A stretch of 5,996 bases of DNA from an uncultured Christensenella sp. (GTDB lineage Bacteria; Bacillota_A; Clostridia; Christensenellales; Borkfalkiaceae). Below, in pieces: positions 1 to 5,996 of this stretch. The stretch lies in the NCBI GenBank assembly GCA_910579295.1, contig CAJTTC010000032.1, positions 1 to 5,996 on the forward strand, in the 5' to 3' direction. Made by a program: the position numbers and the translations under genes. The number at the start of each line of letters is the position of its first letter. Within the stretch, counting starts at the first letter, position 1. Under the pieces are notes generated by a model. The model was not told where the DNA came from. It saw only the letters and a program-made list of their open reading frames with translations, and made no database searches.

Positions 1-93
1 TGCCGTAGCGTCGCTTATTATGCCGATATGCAACCGCTTTACGGGCGGCAAGCGTTTTGCCGTCTTGATAAACTCCACTATATCGCCGTAGTT
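1..93 (-). other. Probable start of a PBECR-type (barnase/EndoU/RelE-like) nuclease domain, cut by the window edge
   Basis: Residues about 928-958 contain IVEFIKTAKRLPPVKRLHIG followed by IISDATA. In phage polyvalent proteins as I remember them, a pattern of this kind (hydrophobic helix, then 'K-x-hydrophobic-x-IG-x-I-S' strand) opens the phage barnase-EndoU-colicin-RelE-like nuclease domains, and it commonly lies after a metallopeptidase module. Only about 30 residues are visible and the catalytic His and polar residues would be off the left edge, so this is a tentative family call. Confidence 0.4.
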
Positions 94-2874
94 GCGCGAT
101 ATAGTATCTCCCTCACGGTTTTCAATATGGCGTTTTCGCGTTTCGTCGTATTCTCCGAGTTGCTGTAACGCCTCCTGCAACGCGTAACGAGTTTCTGCGT
201 TCGGTGCGGTATGCCGATATTCCGCAGCATTGTACTGTCTGTTGCGTTCTGAAAAACTATCAAACAGTTTTTTATAGCGATTGTACAGCGATTTCGCGCT
301 TTTCGACAGTTTTGTATCTCCCTCATACGCCGTGGACGATTTTTTGAAAAACGACAGTATTCTGTCTTTGAGTTTCGGCTTTTCCGCGACAAGTTTTTCA
401 ATGGTATTCTTATTCGTCAAAACGCCCTCTGCATAGTGAGCGTTTATTTCGTCCATAAGTTCAATCGCGCCGCCGTGTCCTACGTCGGAATACCGCTTTA
501 TTATGGCGTCTTTTTCCGCCTGACTCATATTCTTAACGCCGCGCTCCAAAATCAGCCTGCCGTCAGCGGTTCTGTAAATAGCGTGCGTCAGTTCGTGCAA
601 TAACAACGCCTCGTGGGTACGCGTAGTTTCGGGGTTGACGACAAATTTATTTGTTTCAGGGTCGTAATAGCCGTCAGAGTAAATCTTTTCGCCCGTCTGA
701 CTGTTTACGGCAACGGCACAGAGGCTTTTATCGAATACGACGTTTATGCCCGTATGCGCCGCTACGCGGGCGTAAGAGAGAACGTCCGCGTCTGCTATGC
801 CCGCCGCTCGACCTTGCCTGATGACGCTGCGTATAATGCTCTTATTCGGCTCGTTCAATTTCGCATAATCGGGAACATTCTTGCGGGCGTATGTGTCTAT
901 CTCCTGCGTTTGTTGTCTTTCGGAATTTAACTGCTCTGCTATCTTTCGCACGGCTCCCTGCTGCTCTGTACCGTTTTGCGGCGCAGTCTGCTGTTGGGTT
1001 CCTTGTGTGTCCGTCGCCTGTTGATTTTCGACCGTTGTGGGAGTACCTGCAGGGGCGGCGGCTTGCGCCTTTTTTATTTCGCGTATCGTCTTATTTGCCT
1101 CTGCCTGCGTAAGTGGCTTAGAATATTTCCCGCTGTCATAGTCATAAATGCGGTATGTATCGCCGTTTTTGGTAACAGCAATATTCACGGCTCCGTCCGT
1201 ATATCGAACGGTTCCGTCCTTTTTCAGATTCAATCTTGCGGGCATTTTTTTTGCCGTCGCAGGGTCAATGTTTTGCAACTCACGAACGGTCGCCTGTTCC
1301 TGTTGGTATGCCTCTACTCCGCCATTCTGCGAAAACTCAACGATTTTTTGTTGAAATTGCTCGTTGGTAAGAGTATTCCAATCGGATATACTAAGCCTCT
1401 CGCCTACCGCTTGACGCTCAACGTCCGTCGCGTTCTCAATAAACTGATTGAGGTCAGCCTGCGTACTCAACTGTTGTCCTCTGAGCGTAGCGTCCTTGAA
1501 TTTTGCCGTGTCCATAGAGAGCCGACCTGTCGCGTCAGCAACCGCCAATGCACGCAAAACGGAGTTTGTTTTTAGCGCGTTTACGAATGTTGACGTGTTT
1601 TTCGTATCAACGCCGCTGCGAATCTGCTCTGCGGTAAACGTAACGGGGTTCCCCTGTGCGTCTTTTATGCCGTATGCCGTCAGTTTTTCCGCGATGACGT
1701 CGGCATTGTTTACGATATTCTCTGCACTACGAGCAATAAACGGAGTAAAGGCGGCGGTCGTGTTCGCCTGTTCGAGTACGCCGAGTAACATTCTCTGTTT
1801 TGCGGTTCTGATTTCTCCGTTCGTCTTTTGCATACTTGTCTGCAGTTCTTTTAAGGTGCTGTTTACCATTTCAAACTGCTCGTACCCTGTGTGATTCTCG
1901 CCCTCATAAGTAGAGAGTTGCTCTGCCATTGATATGACATTGCTGCTCTTTCCCTCTTTGACAATAGTATTGCCCCGCGACATAGAATGTACGTTACGAA
2001 TAGACACGTCAACGCCGCCCATTATCGCGCCGCTAAGACCACCGACAAGCGCAGCATAACCAACCTCTTGCAGCGTCGCGTTCTTTGCGTTCGGGTCGTA
2101 TGTAAGACGCGCCCATACAGGGTCAAGTATTTCAGATAGCCCCTCCTCAAACGCCTCTCCGATAAAGCCTTTAATCATTGCCTTGCCTATCGTTTGACGC
2201 GTTACAGTTTCCGCGACCTCTTTACCGAACGACTTTGAAATACCTTTTACGATTTGTCCCGTACCTGCGCCGATACCTGCGGAAAGCCCCTCGACGGCAC
2301 CCTCTGTTATGCCGACCAATGCGCCGTAGCCAAATTCCTTGCCGCCAAGTTCGCCTGTTTCTCTGTATGCTTGTTTTGTCGCGTTACCTGCCGCGCCAAG
2401 CCCCGCAACGGCACCTGAAATGAGCGCGGCGGCAACGGGCGATAAAGTACCGCCCGACGCAACCGCAATCGCTCCTGCGGCGACCACGGTCGCAATAGCG
2501 GGCAAACTCGTACCTATACCGCCCGCAACGTCGCCCACAAACTGCCAACCCTCTGACGGGTTGAACCATTCGTCGGCGTGATTATAGTTGACCCAATCGT
2601 TAGCAAATTGCTGTTCCGCCCATTCATCGGCACCGAATAACTTTGCCAAGCCACCTGCGGTATAGTCCCATATACCCTCAATACTGCTCAAAAAGCCTAA
2701 GCCGAGTTTCTCAAAAGCATAGCCTGTGCCGCCGAAAAAGCCGCCCTGATTCCTGCGCGCTTCCTCCTCCTCTTGCAAATGTGTCGTTATTGTTTGCCGT
2801 TGATTTTCCGTCAATAATGACGATACGCCCGTTTTATATGTGTATTGCTGTTTTAATTGCGATAGTGTCGCCAT
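1..2874 (-). CDS. Large polyvalent phage protein with zincin metallopeptidase motif (partial, 3' end off window)
   Basis: The frame is open from an ATG at 2874 to the left edge: 958 codons without a stop. The start is supported by AAGGAG seven bases upstream. Layout seen: charged N-terminus (1-45); a Gly/Trp-rich region (45-112); two adjacent hydrophobic Gly/Ala-rich segments (about 121-164) with further ones near 181-208 and 271-290; a mostly helical middle (300-540); a small probable beta domain (545-600); a Pro/Gln/Thr-rich linker (about 603-640); a metallopeptidase-like region with HELTH at 760-764 and possible third ligand Glu809; a basic helical stretch (830-915); and, from about 928, a sequence resembling the start of a PBECR nuclease domain. 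This arrangement fits the phage polyvalent proteins described by Aravind and colleagues, which are thought to be packaged and injected to act on the host. Its place two genes after the portal agrees with a virion or ejection protein. The peptidase substrate is unknown. Confident as a gene and as multi-domain; function is inferred. Confidence 0.9.
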   Translation of the reverse strand, partial: MATLSQLKQQYTYKTGVSSLLTENQRQTITTHLQEEEEARRNQGGFFGGTGYAFEKLGLGFLSSIEGIWDYTAGGLAKLFGADEWAEQQFANDWVNYNHADEWFNPSEGWQFVGDVAGGIGTSLPAIATVVAAGAIAVASGGTLSPVAAALISGAVAGLGAAGNATKQAYRETGELGGKEFGYGALVGITEGAVEGLSAGIGAGTGQIVKGISKSFGKEVAETVTRQTIGKAMIKGFIGEAFEEGLSEILDPVWARLTYDPNAKNATLQEVGYAALVGGLSGAIMGGVDVSIRNVHSMSRGNTIVKEGKSSNVISMAEQLSTYEGENHTGYEQFEMVNSTLKELQTSMQKTNGEIRTAKQRMLLGVLEQANTTAAFTPFIARSAENIVNNADVIAEKLTAYGIKDAQGNPVTFTAEQIRSGVDTKNTSTFVNALKTNSVLRALAVADATGRLSMDTAKFKDATLRGQQLSTQADLNQFIENATDVERQAVGERLSISDWNTLTNEQFQQKIVEFSQNGGVEAYQQEQATVRELQNIDPATAKKMPARLNLKKDGTVRYTDGAVNIAVTKNGDTYRIYDYDSGKYSKPLTQAEANKTIREIKKAQAAAPAGTPTTVENQQATDTQGTQQQTAPQNGTEQQGAVRKIAEQLNSERQQTQEIDTYARKNVPDYAKLNEPNKSIIRSVIRQGRAAGIADADVLSYARVAAHTGINVVFDKSLCAVAVNSQTGEKIYSDGYYDPETNKFVVNPETTRTHEALLLHELTHAIYRTADGRLILERGVKNMSQAEKDAIIKRYSDVGHGGAIELMDEINAHYAEGVLTNKNTIEKLVAEKPKLKDRILSFFKKSSTAYEGDTKLSKSAKSLYNRYKKLFDSFSERNRQYNAAEYRHTAPNAETRYALQEALQQLGEYDETRKRHIENREGDTISRNYGDIVEFIKTAKRLPPVKRLHIGIISDATA
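77..105. repeat. Perfect 10-bp inverted repeat with 9-nt loop inside the coding region
   Basis: The arm actatatcgc (77-86) is matched exactly by its reverse complement gcgatatagt (96-105), with nine bases between. In the mRNA of the polyvalent gene this would be a 10-bp hairpin, moderately stable because of its AT-rich outer half. It has no T-tract after it and sits within codons for SRNYGDI, so it is not a typical intrinsic terminator. It may be chance, an mRNA structure between two domain-coding regions, or a protein-binding palindrome. Confidence 0.4.
415..777 (-). other. Zincin-type metallopeptidase domain within the polyvalent protein
   Basis: This covers residues about 700-820 of the protein starting at 2874. 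The core is LLLHELTHAIY, with His760, Glu761 and His764 forming an HExxH zinc site. It is preceded by a short GYYDPETNKFVVNP strand pair, as is common just before the active helix in zincins. Downstream, MDEINAHYAEG offers Glu809 (45 residues after His764) as a likely third zinc ligand; Glu816 is an alternative. From general knowledge, such domains recur in phage polyvalent proteins and may process virion or host proteins. Zinc binding and catalysis are inferred from the motif alone. Confidence 0.75.
2380..2523 (-). other. Glycine/alanine-rich hydrophobic segments, possible membrane-inserting region
   Basis: Residues about 118-165 of the polyvalent protein are two hydrophobic stretches (LPAIATVVAAGAIAVA and SPVAAALISGAVAGLG) separated by a short Gly/Thr/Ser turn. 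Each is long enough to cross or insert into a membrane, and the regular Gly/Ala spacing resembles glycine-zipper helices. There is no N-terminal signal peptide. In phage ejection proteins, such segments are thought to help the protein or DNA cross the host envelope. That role is an inference here; a buried amphipathic hairpin is also possible. Confidence 0.5.
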
Positions 2875-2880
2875 AGGTTC

Positions 2881-2888
2881 GCTCCTTT
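2881..2888 (-). promoter_or_regulatory. Ribosome binding site of the polyvalent gene, overlapping the upstream stop codon
   Basis: On the minus strand the bases read AAAGGAGC, ending seven bases before the ATG at 2874. The first As belong to the TAA stop (2889-2887) of the Hint-protein gene. Ribosomes ending there are placed on the next start site, so translational coupling is likely. Confidence 0.85.
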
Positions 2889-5064
2889 AAGCCTGTAAGA
2901 ACTTTTCGATATACCCCATTATCTCGTTGACGGTTACAAGCCCTTTACCGATTGCAACTTTCAAATATGCTCCATTGAACGCCGCGAACTGTTCTGCCGT
3001 TGCGTAATCGCTCCATTCGTCGTATGAAAACAGTCCGTATTGTTCAATGTCCGCCGCCATTTTCGCCGCGTCGTACTTGTAATCGTCGTCCAAATCAAAA
3101 ATGTTGTAAATTCCTTTTATGTCATCGGTAACGGCAAGCATACCGTTTGCGATATGATTGATATGCGCGGCGGTAAGCACACTGTAGCATTCCGTTTCCT
3201 CTCTATGTACGCTATAATCGGTAAGTGTAACGATTTTCTTTTCGTATGCACCATTCAAACAGGTAGCGTGATAAAAGCGGTGTCCGATATACTCTTTCGC
3301 GTTTTCAGCATTGATGAGAACGTATCTCTTGCTATCTGTATCGAAAAAGCCGTGTTCAAACAAAACGTCTACGCTCGTTACGTCGCCAAAACGCAGCGTA
3401 AGCACCTCGTATTCCTTATGCCCGTCGTGGAAAATATACGAAATAGGCGCAACGTCAATATCTCCCGTGGTATGATTGAACACGATAATATTGTCGCCCT
3501 CTTTCAGGTTCTCTACGGGTATCTGGGTTCCGTCAGCAACGGTTATCAGGGTGCCTTTCGCAAAACAGCCGCCGTCGTCTTTGTATGCGTCGTCATATAG
3601 GCTCTGCAGTTTTTTCTTGTTTTCATCAGTAAGCCAACCTGTACCGTTTAATTCGTCCATAGCAGCCTGTGCGGTCTTTTCGTCCAACTGACTGCCATTC
3701 GCATAGAATACGGACGCCGAGGTTATCGCGTTTACAAGTCCTTTATTATACTTGTCTTTGAGTTTGTCATACTGCGATTTCGTGATATAGCCCTTACTAT
3801 ACGCGCTGTCAATATCGTTCGTATTTACCATAGTGAAATCGGAATCGACCGACTGCGAATACAGGTCGTAATAGTAAGACTGATAACTCGTAACAAGTTT
3901 GTTGTACTGTTCCGAGGTAATCTCGCCGTTATCACGCGCCGATTTAATCGCGTCGAACCCGCTTGTATCGGACGAATTAAGGAGTTGATTATATCTCTCC
4001 GCTTGCTTATTGTTCTTGTAGATTGTCGCCGCGTCCGTAAGGCTCTGAATCTGCGCCGCATTAAGTCCGTAATCGCTACCGAGTTGTTTGAGTTGCTCCG
4101 CCGTGTATGCGCCGCTATTCGCATAATTAAGCAATTCCGCATAATACGAATCTTTTTTATCCGCTTGCTCTTGTTTGTATTTTGCAAGCGCAGCGTCCGT
4201 TTGCGAGATACTCTCCGCATACGACGTTTCTGCCGAAATCTTACCTTGATTCGCCTCAGATTCCGCCGTCATTCTCGCAACCTCCGCGACCGCATTTGCA
4301 TTTTGAGTATCGGCTCTCTGCTGTGCATAAGCCTGCGAGTTGACATAATCACTATATCCGCTGCCCGACAACCCCATTGCCGCAAGTGCCTCTGCGTTTG
4401 CCCCATAAGTCGCCTTATTCTGCTCATAACTCGAACGCGAATCGGCAATACTGCGTTGACGCGCCGTTTCCGCGTTTTGCAATGCCGCCTGCTTTTGCTC
4501 CTCTAAGAGTTGATTCGTTTTATCAAGCGTTTCCTTGTAGGTATCTTTCTGCTTTTCCAAAAATTCCTCATAGGAATCAATTTTGCTTGTAGACTGCTCC
4601 GCCTGCGCGGGCTGTTGTGCCGTTGGCGTATTTGTCGGGGCGGCGGGCGTTCTTACGGGAGCCTGCACGCCGCTACTGAGTTGATTTTTCAGTATGTTTT
4701 TCCCATAAGATAAATCGCCCGATACAAGCGTTTTCCCACCCGTGGGAGGTTGAAATGTGGTATTTATCGCACCGCCGCCCACTATGACGCCCTCATTTGT
4801 TACTCTGCCAACGGAACCGCCGCCCATTCCGATAACGGCACCGCTATTCAAATATGACGGCGTTTTAAGAGCGTCGATAGGCGATTTGACCGACGACTGA
4901 ACAAATGGCGACGTCGGCAATTTGCTCATATTGCCCGAATAACTTGTATCGGGTATTACGTTCTGTAACGCCTGCGGCAATTTCGGGGCTTTTTTACTCC
5001 CGCTCGATAAATTCATATTTGCCGCGTAAGTGTTTGCTTTGTTGTTTACTTTACTGTTTGCCAT
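2887..5064 (-). CDS. Phage structural-region protein with coiled coil, helical repeats and C-terminal Hint domain
   Basis: A complete 725-residue protein starting at ATG 5064, with GGAGG eight bases upstream, and ending in TAA. There is no signal peptide or membrane segment. Domains seen: a low-complexity N-terminus (1-72); a Gly-rich stretch (73-118); a Pro/Ala/Thr/Gln linker (132-160); a long Ala/Glu/Gln-rich helical or coiled-coil region (about 163-310) that includes NAEALAAMGLSGSGYSD (223-239), a motif I recall from Bacillota phage proteins near the portal; four related helix-turn-helix units (about 310-492); a Hint domain starting at Cys500 and running to about 646; and a 77-residue acidic tail with GLFSYDEWSDY and AYLKVAIGKGLVT. 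The tail looks like the extension that follows Hint domains in some clostridial proteins (from memory). Its position directly after the portal suggests a head, neck or internal virion component. The Hint may drive self-cleavage before Cys500, but key residues are altered. The exact structural role is unknown. Confidence 0.9.
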   Translation of the reverse strand: MANSKVNNKANTYAANMNLSSGSKKAPKLPQALQNVIPDTSYSGNMSKLPTSPFVQSSVKSPIDALKTPSYLNSGAVIGMGGGSVGRVTNEGVIVGGGAINTTFQPPTGGKTLVSGDLSYGKNILKNQLSSGVQAPVRTPAAPTNTPTAQQPAQAEQSTSKIDSYEEFLEKQKDTYKETLDKTNQLLEEQKQAALQNAETARQRSIADSRSSYEQNKATYGANAEALAAMGLSGSGYSDYVNSQAYAQQRADTQNANAVAEVARMTAESEANQGKISAETSYAESISQTDAALAKYKQEQADKKDSYYAELLNYANSGAYTAEQLKQLGSDYGLNAAQIQSLTDAATIYKNNKQAERYNQLLNSSDTSGFDAIKSARDNGEITSEQYNKLVTSYQSYYYDLYSQSVDSDFTMVNTNDIDSAYSKGYITKSQYDKLKDKYNKGLVNAITSASVFYANGSQLDEKTAQAAMDELNGTGWLTDENKKKLQSLYDDAYKDDGGCFAKGTLITVADGTQIPVENLKEGDNIIVFNHTTGDIDVAPISYIFHDGHKEYEVLTLRFGDVTSVDVLFEHGFFDTDSKRYVLINAENAKEYIGHRFYHATCLNGAYEKKIVTLTDYSVHREETECYSVLTAAHINHIANGMLAVTDDIKGIYNIFDLDDDYKYDAAKMAADIEQYGLFSYDEWSDYATAEQFAAFNGAYLKVAIGKGLVTVNEIMGYIEKFLQA
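3127..3567 (-). other. Hint (hedgehog/intein) domain, apparently non-splicing
   Basis: This covers residues 500-646 of the 725-residue protein. Block A is clear: GG before Cys500, then CFAKGTLITVADGTQIPVEN with the following L-x-x-GD, which is a hallmark of Hint domains. Block B is recognisable as DVLFEHGFFD, with His571 where the TxxH His should be, but Leu568 stands in place of the Thr. Block F is CYSVLTAAHINHIANGMLAV (626-645). The intein-ending His-Asn and the following Cys/Ser/Thr are missing; the chain runs on as VTDD. Established Hint chemistry predicts N-S acyl shift and cleavage before Cys500 at most, with no ligation. Whether it is active at all without the block-B Thr is uncertain. 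Confidence 0.85.
3589..4137 (-). repeat. Four degenerate helix-turn-helix protein repeats before the Hint domain
   Basis: Residues about 310-492 of the Hint protein hold four units of the form 'helix, Gly, aromatic/acidic, Ile/Leu-Thr, x-x-Gln/Glu, Tyr/Leu-x-x-Leu'. They are NSGAYTAEQLKQLGSDY (316-332), DNGEITSEQYNKLVTSY (378-394), SKGYITKSQYDKLKDKY (423-439) and GTGWLTDENKKKLQSLY (474-490). Spacing is 62, 45 and 51 residues. A weaker fifth copy may be GKGLVTVNEIMGYIEKF near the C-terminus (707-723). DNA identity between copies is low, so the repeat is old. The role is unknown; short helical hairpins of this kind often act as binding or spacer modules. Confidence 0.6.
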
Positions 5065-5995
5065 TTTCGGTGCCTCCGCTCAAATTTTCTTGCATTTTGG
5101 ATAACAAATATTCCTCGTAGCCTTTCCGACCGTTTACCTCCTCGGACAAGCCCTGTATCTGCTGTTGCATTTGCTGTATTTCTGCCTGTCGTGCGATTTC
5201 CTCTTTGATACGCTCGACGTTCTCACGCGCCCACGGATAATGCGCACGCTCCATATTCTGCCAAAAGATGAGTTGTGTTTGCGGCAATGTAACGTCGCCG
5301 TATGCGCCCTCTCGGAAATTCTGCCGATTCTGCTCCCACAGCATTTCACGCGATTTCTCTATATCAATCGCCGCGTCCGCCGCAAACAGATACTCGTCAT
5401 CGTAATACCATTCGCCCGCCTCGTCGCGTCTGATAAAATCGTAACGGTTGAAATACACGTTTTGCATACGCCCTTGCGCGTCTTTATACGTTGCAGGACG
5501 CGGCTCGTCGGCATACGCCAAGTAATACTGAAAAATAATTTGGTCTATCTCCGCATACGCGGCGTTTTTCATCTGACGTTTACTATCCAAACGCCCCGCC
5601 GCCTGATTGACCTGTATTTGCTTTGCAACGCCACTCTGTGCGCTCGAATCGTACTGCCCTTGAAAACTGTCCGTAATGCCGAGAATACGTTTTGCGTGGT
5701 CGTACAGCCTGTCTGCCTGCGCTATATCACGCGAAATATCGACCTGTAAATCAATGCGCCCGAATAACGCCTGATTTGCCTGATTTGCCCGAAAAACCTT
5801 TTTGAAAATGCTGTTGTCGATTTCCACGTTCACGCCCTCAGGCACAATCGGGAACACGCCGCCGCCCATAAGTTTCTCCATTATGCGGCTTTCGAGTTTG
5901 TTTATCGCCTGTTGCTGCGGTCGGACAAATTCGCAGTCCGATTGACCGAGCAAATTATCCTCCTCCGACGTGTTTTTGCGTATGACAATCGGCAG
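5051..5995 (-). CDS. Phage portal protein, C-terminal part (5' end off window)
   Basis: The frame is open from the right edge (first full codon at 5995) to TAA at 5053-5051, giving 314 residues. The visible start IVIRKNTSEEDNLLGQSD, then RPQQQAINKLESRIMEKLM, matches the central portal region as I remember it, where a 'R-K-N-x-S-x-E-x-x-x-x-G-x-S-D' stretch is followed by 'QQQ-x-INKLES'. Next comes SGVAKQIQVNQAAGRLDSKR (121-140), another portal-like helix, then a Tyr/Asp-rich region (YYDDEYLF, 197-204) and a Gln/Glu-rich probable coiled coil (about 258-285) at the C-terminus. Portals form the dodecameric ring at one capsid vertex through which DNA enters and leaves. Typical portals run to 450-700 residues, so roughly the N-terminal third or more is missing. 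An in-frame TTG at 5953 with GGAGGAGG before it is not the true start, because portal-like sequence continues upstream. Confidence 0.8.
   Translation of the reverse strand: MPIVIRKNTSEEDNLLGQSDCEFVRPQQQAINKLESRIMEKLMGGGVFPIVPEGVNVEIDNSIFKKVFRANQANQALFGRIDLQVDISRDIAQADRLYDHAKRILGITDSFQGQYDSSAQSGVAKQIQVNQAAGRLDSKRQMKNAAYAEIDQIIFQYYLAYADEPRPATYKDAQGRMQNVYFNRYDFIRRDEAGEWYYDDEYLFAADAAIDIEKSREMLWEQNRQNFREGAYGDVTLPQTQLIFWQNMERAHYPWARENVERIKEEIARQAEIQQMQQQIQGLSEEVNGRKGYEEYLLSKMQENLSGGTENGKQ
5073..5077 (-). promoter_or_regulatory. Ribosome binding site of the Hint-protein gene, inside the portal coding sequence
   Basis: GGAGG on the minus strand lies eight bases before ATG 5064, within the last codons of the portal gene. 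The two genes overlap by 14 bases, so the portal stop (5053-5051) falls just after the next start. This arrangement supports translational coupling and fixes the start of the 725-residue protein. Confidence 0.85.
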
Positions 5996-5996
5996 G

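Noticed and set aside
104..325. 12-bp direct repeat gtatctccctca at 104-115 and 314-325
   Set aside because: Both copies encode EGDT in the same protein, and a 12-bp match is about what chance gives in 6 kb. There is no sign of duplication around it.
976..1575. Plus-strand open frame of 199 codons
   Set aside because: It lies fully antisense to the polyvalent gene, has no ribosome site, and its Arg/Leu/Cys-rich composition is what the complement of this coding sequence would give. The other plus-strand frames (for example 3040-3600, 3985-4506 and 5165-5749) fail for the same reasons.
3127..3567. A full splicing intein interrupting the 725-residue protein
   Set aside because: There is no terminal His-Asn and no Cys/Ser/Thr at a C-extein junction, and there is no homing endonuclease domain. 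It is called a non-splicing Hint instead.
4734..4747. Short palindrome tcccac-cc-gtggga
   Set aside because: It has only six-base arms, encodes PPTGG codons inside the Hint-protein gene, and has no T-tract, so it is not a terminator or a convincing operator.
5770..5789. 9-bp tandem duplication cctgatttg x2 in the portal gene
   Set aside because: It encodes a doubled Ala-Asn-Gln within an in-frame, intact portal region. It is a minor replication-slippage product with no evident function.
5951..5966. TTG at 5953 preceded by GGAGGAGG as a start for a 300-residue protein
   Set aside because: The frame stays open to the window edge and the upstream residues (IVIRKNTSEED) are portal-like. The GGAGGAGG encodes Glu-Glu-Asp by chance, so the gene is treated as 5'-truncated by the window.
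1..5996. tRNA, rRNA, CRISPR array, insertion sequence or attachment site
   Set aside because: Nearly every base lies in the three minus-strand coding frames. No regularly spaced repeats, transposase motifs, terminal inverted repeats or tRNA-like cloverleaf were seen.

Overview
The window is a slice of a phage or prophage virion-structure operon. Three large genes lie head to tail on the minus strand and fill almost the whole window. The plus strand carries no convincing gene. From right to left (the direction of transcription) they are: the C-terminal 314 residues of a portal protein (5995-5051, start off the right edge); a complete 725-residue coiled-coil protein with a C-terminal Hint (intein/hedgehog-like) domain (5064-2887); and the first 958 residues of a very large multi-domain 'polyvalent' protein (2874-1, end off the left edge).

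The portal stop codon overlaps the start of the Hint gene by 14 nt. The Hint gene's stop lies inside the Shine-Dalgarno of the polyvalent gene. Good GGAGG/AAGGAG ribosome sites precede both visible starts, and no promoter or terminator is visible between genes. This points to a single co-transcribed, translationally coupled late module.

The strong purine-rich Shine-Dalgarno sites, the standard code with TAA stops and the remembered resemblance of all three proteins to phage proteins of gut Clostridia suggest a phage or prophage of a Bacillota (Clostridia-like) host. Base composition looks balanced and rich in CpG. This assignment is from memory of families, not from a search.

The likely logic is that the portal builds the DNA gate of the capsid, and the two genes behind it encode proteins packaged in or on the head or neck. 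The polyvalent protein combines glycine-rich membrane-like segments (as in ejected pilot proteins), a zincin-type metallopeptidase motif (HELTH) and, at the left edge, what looks like the start of a PBECR-type nuclease domain. It is therefore a good candidate for an effector injected with the DNA. The Hint protein may be self-cleaving, but it lacks the C-terminal His-Asn needed for splicing and the usual block-B Thr. The unusual part is the pairing of a Hint-bearing virion protein with a peptidase/nuclease polyvalent protein directly behind a portal gene.
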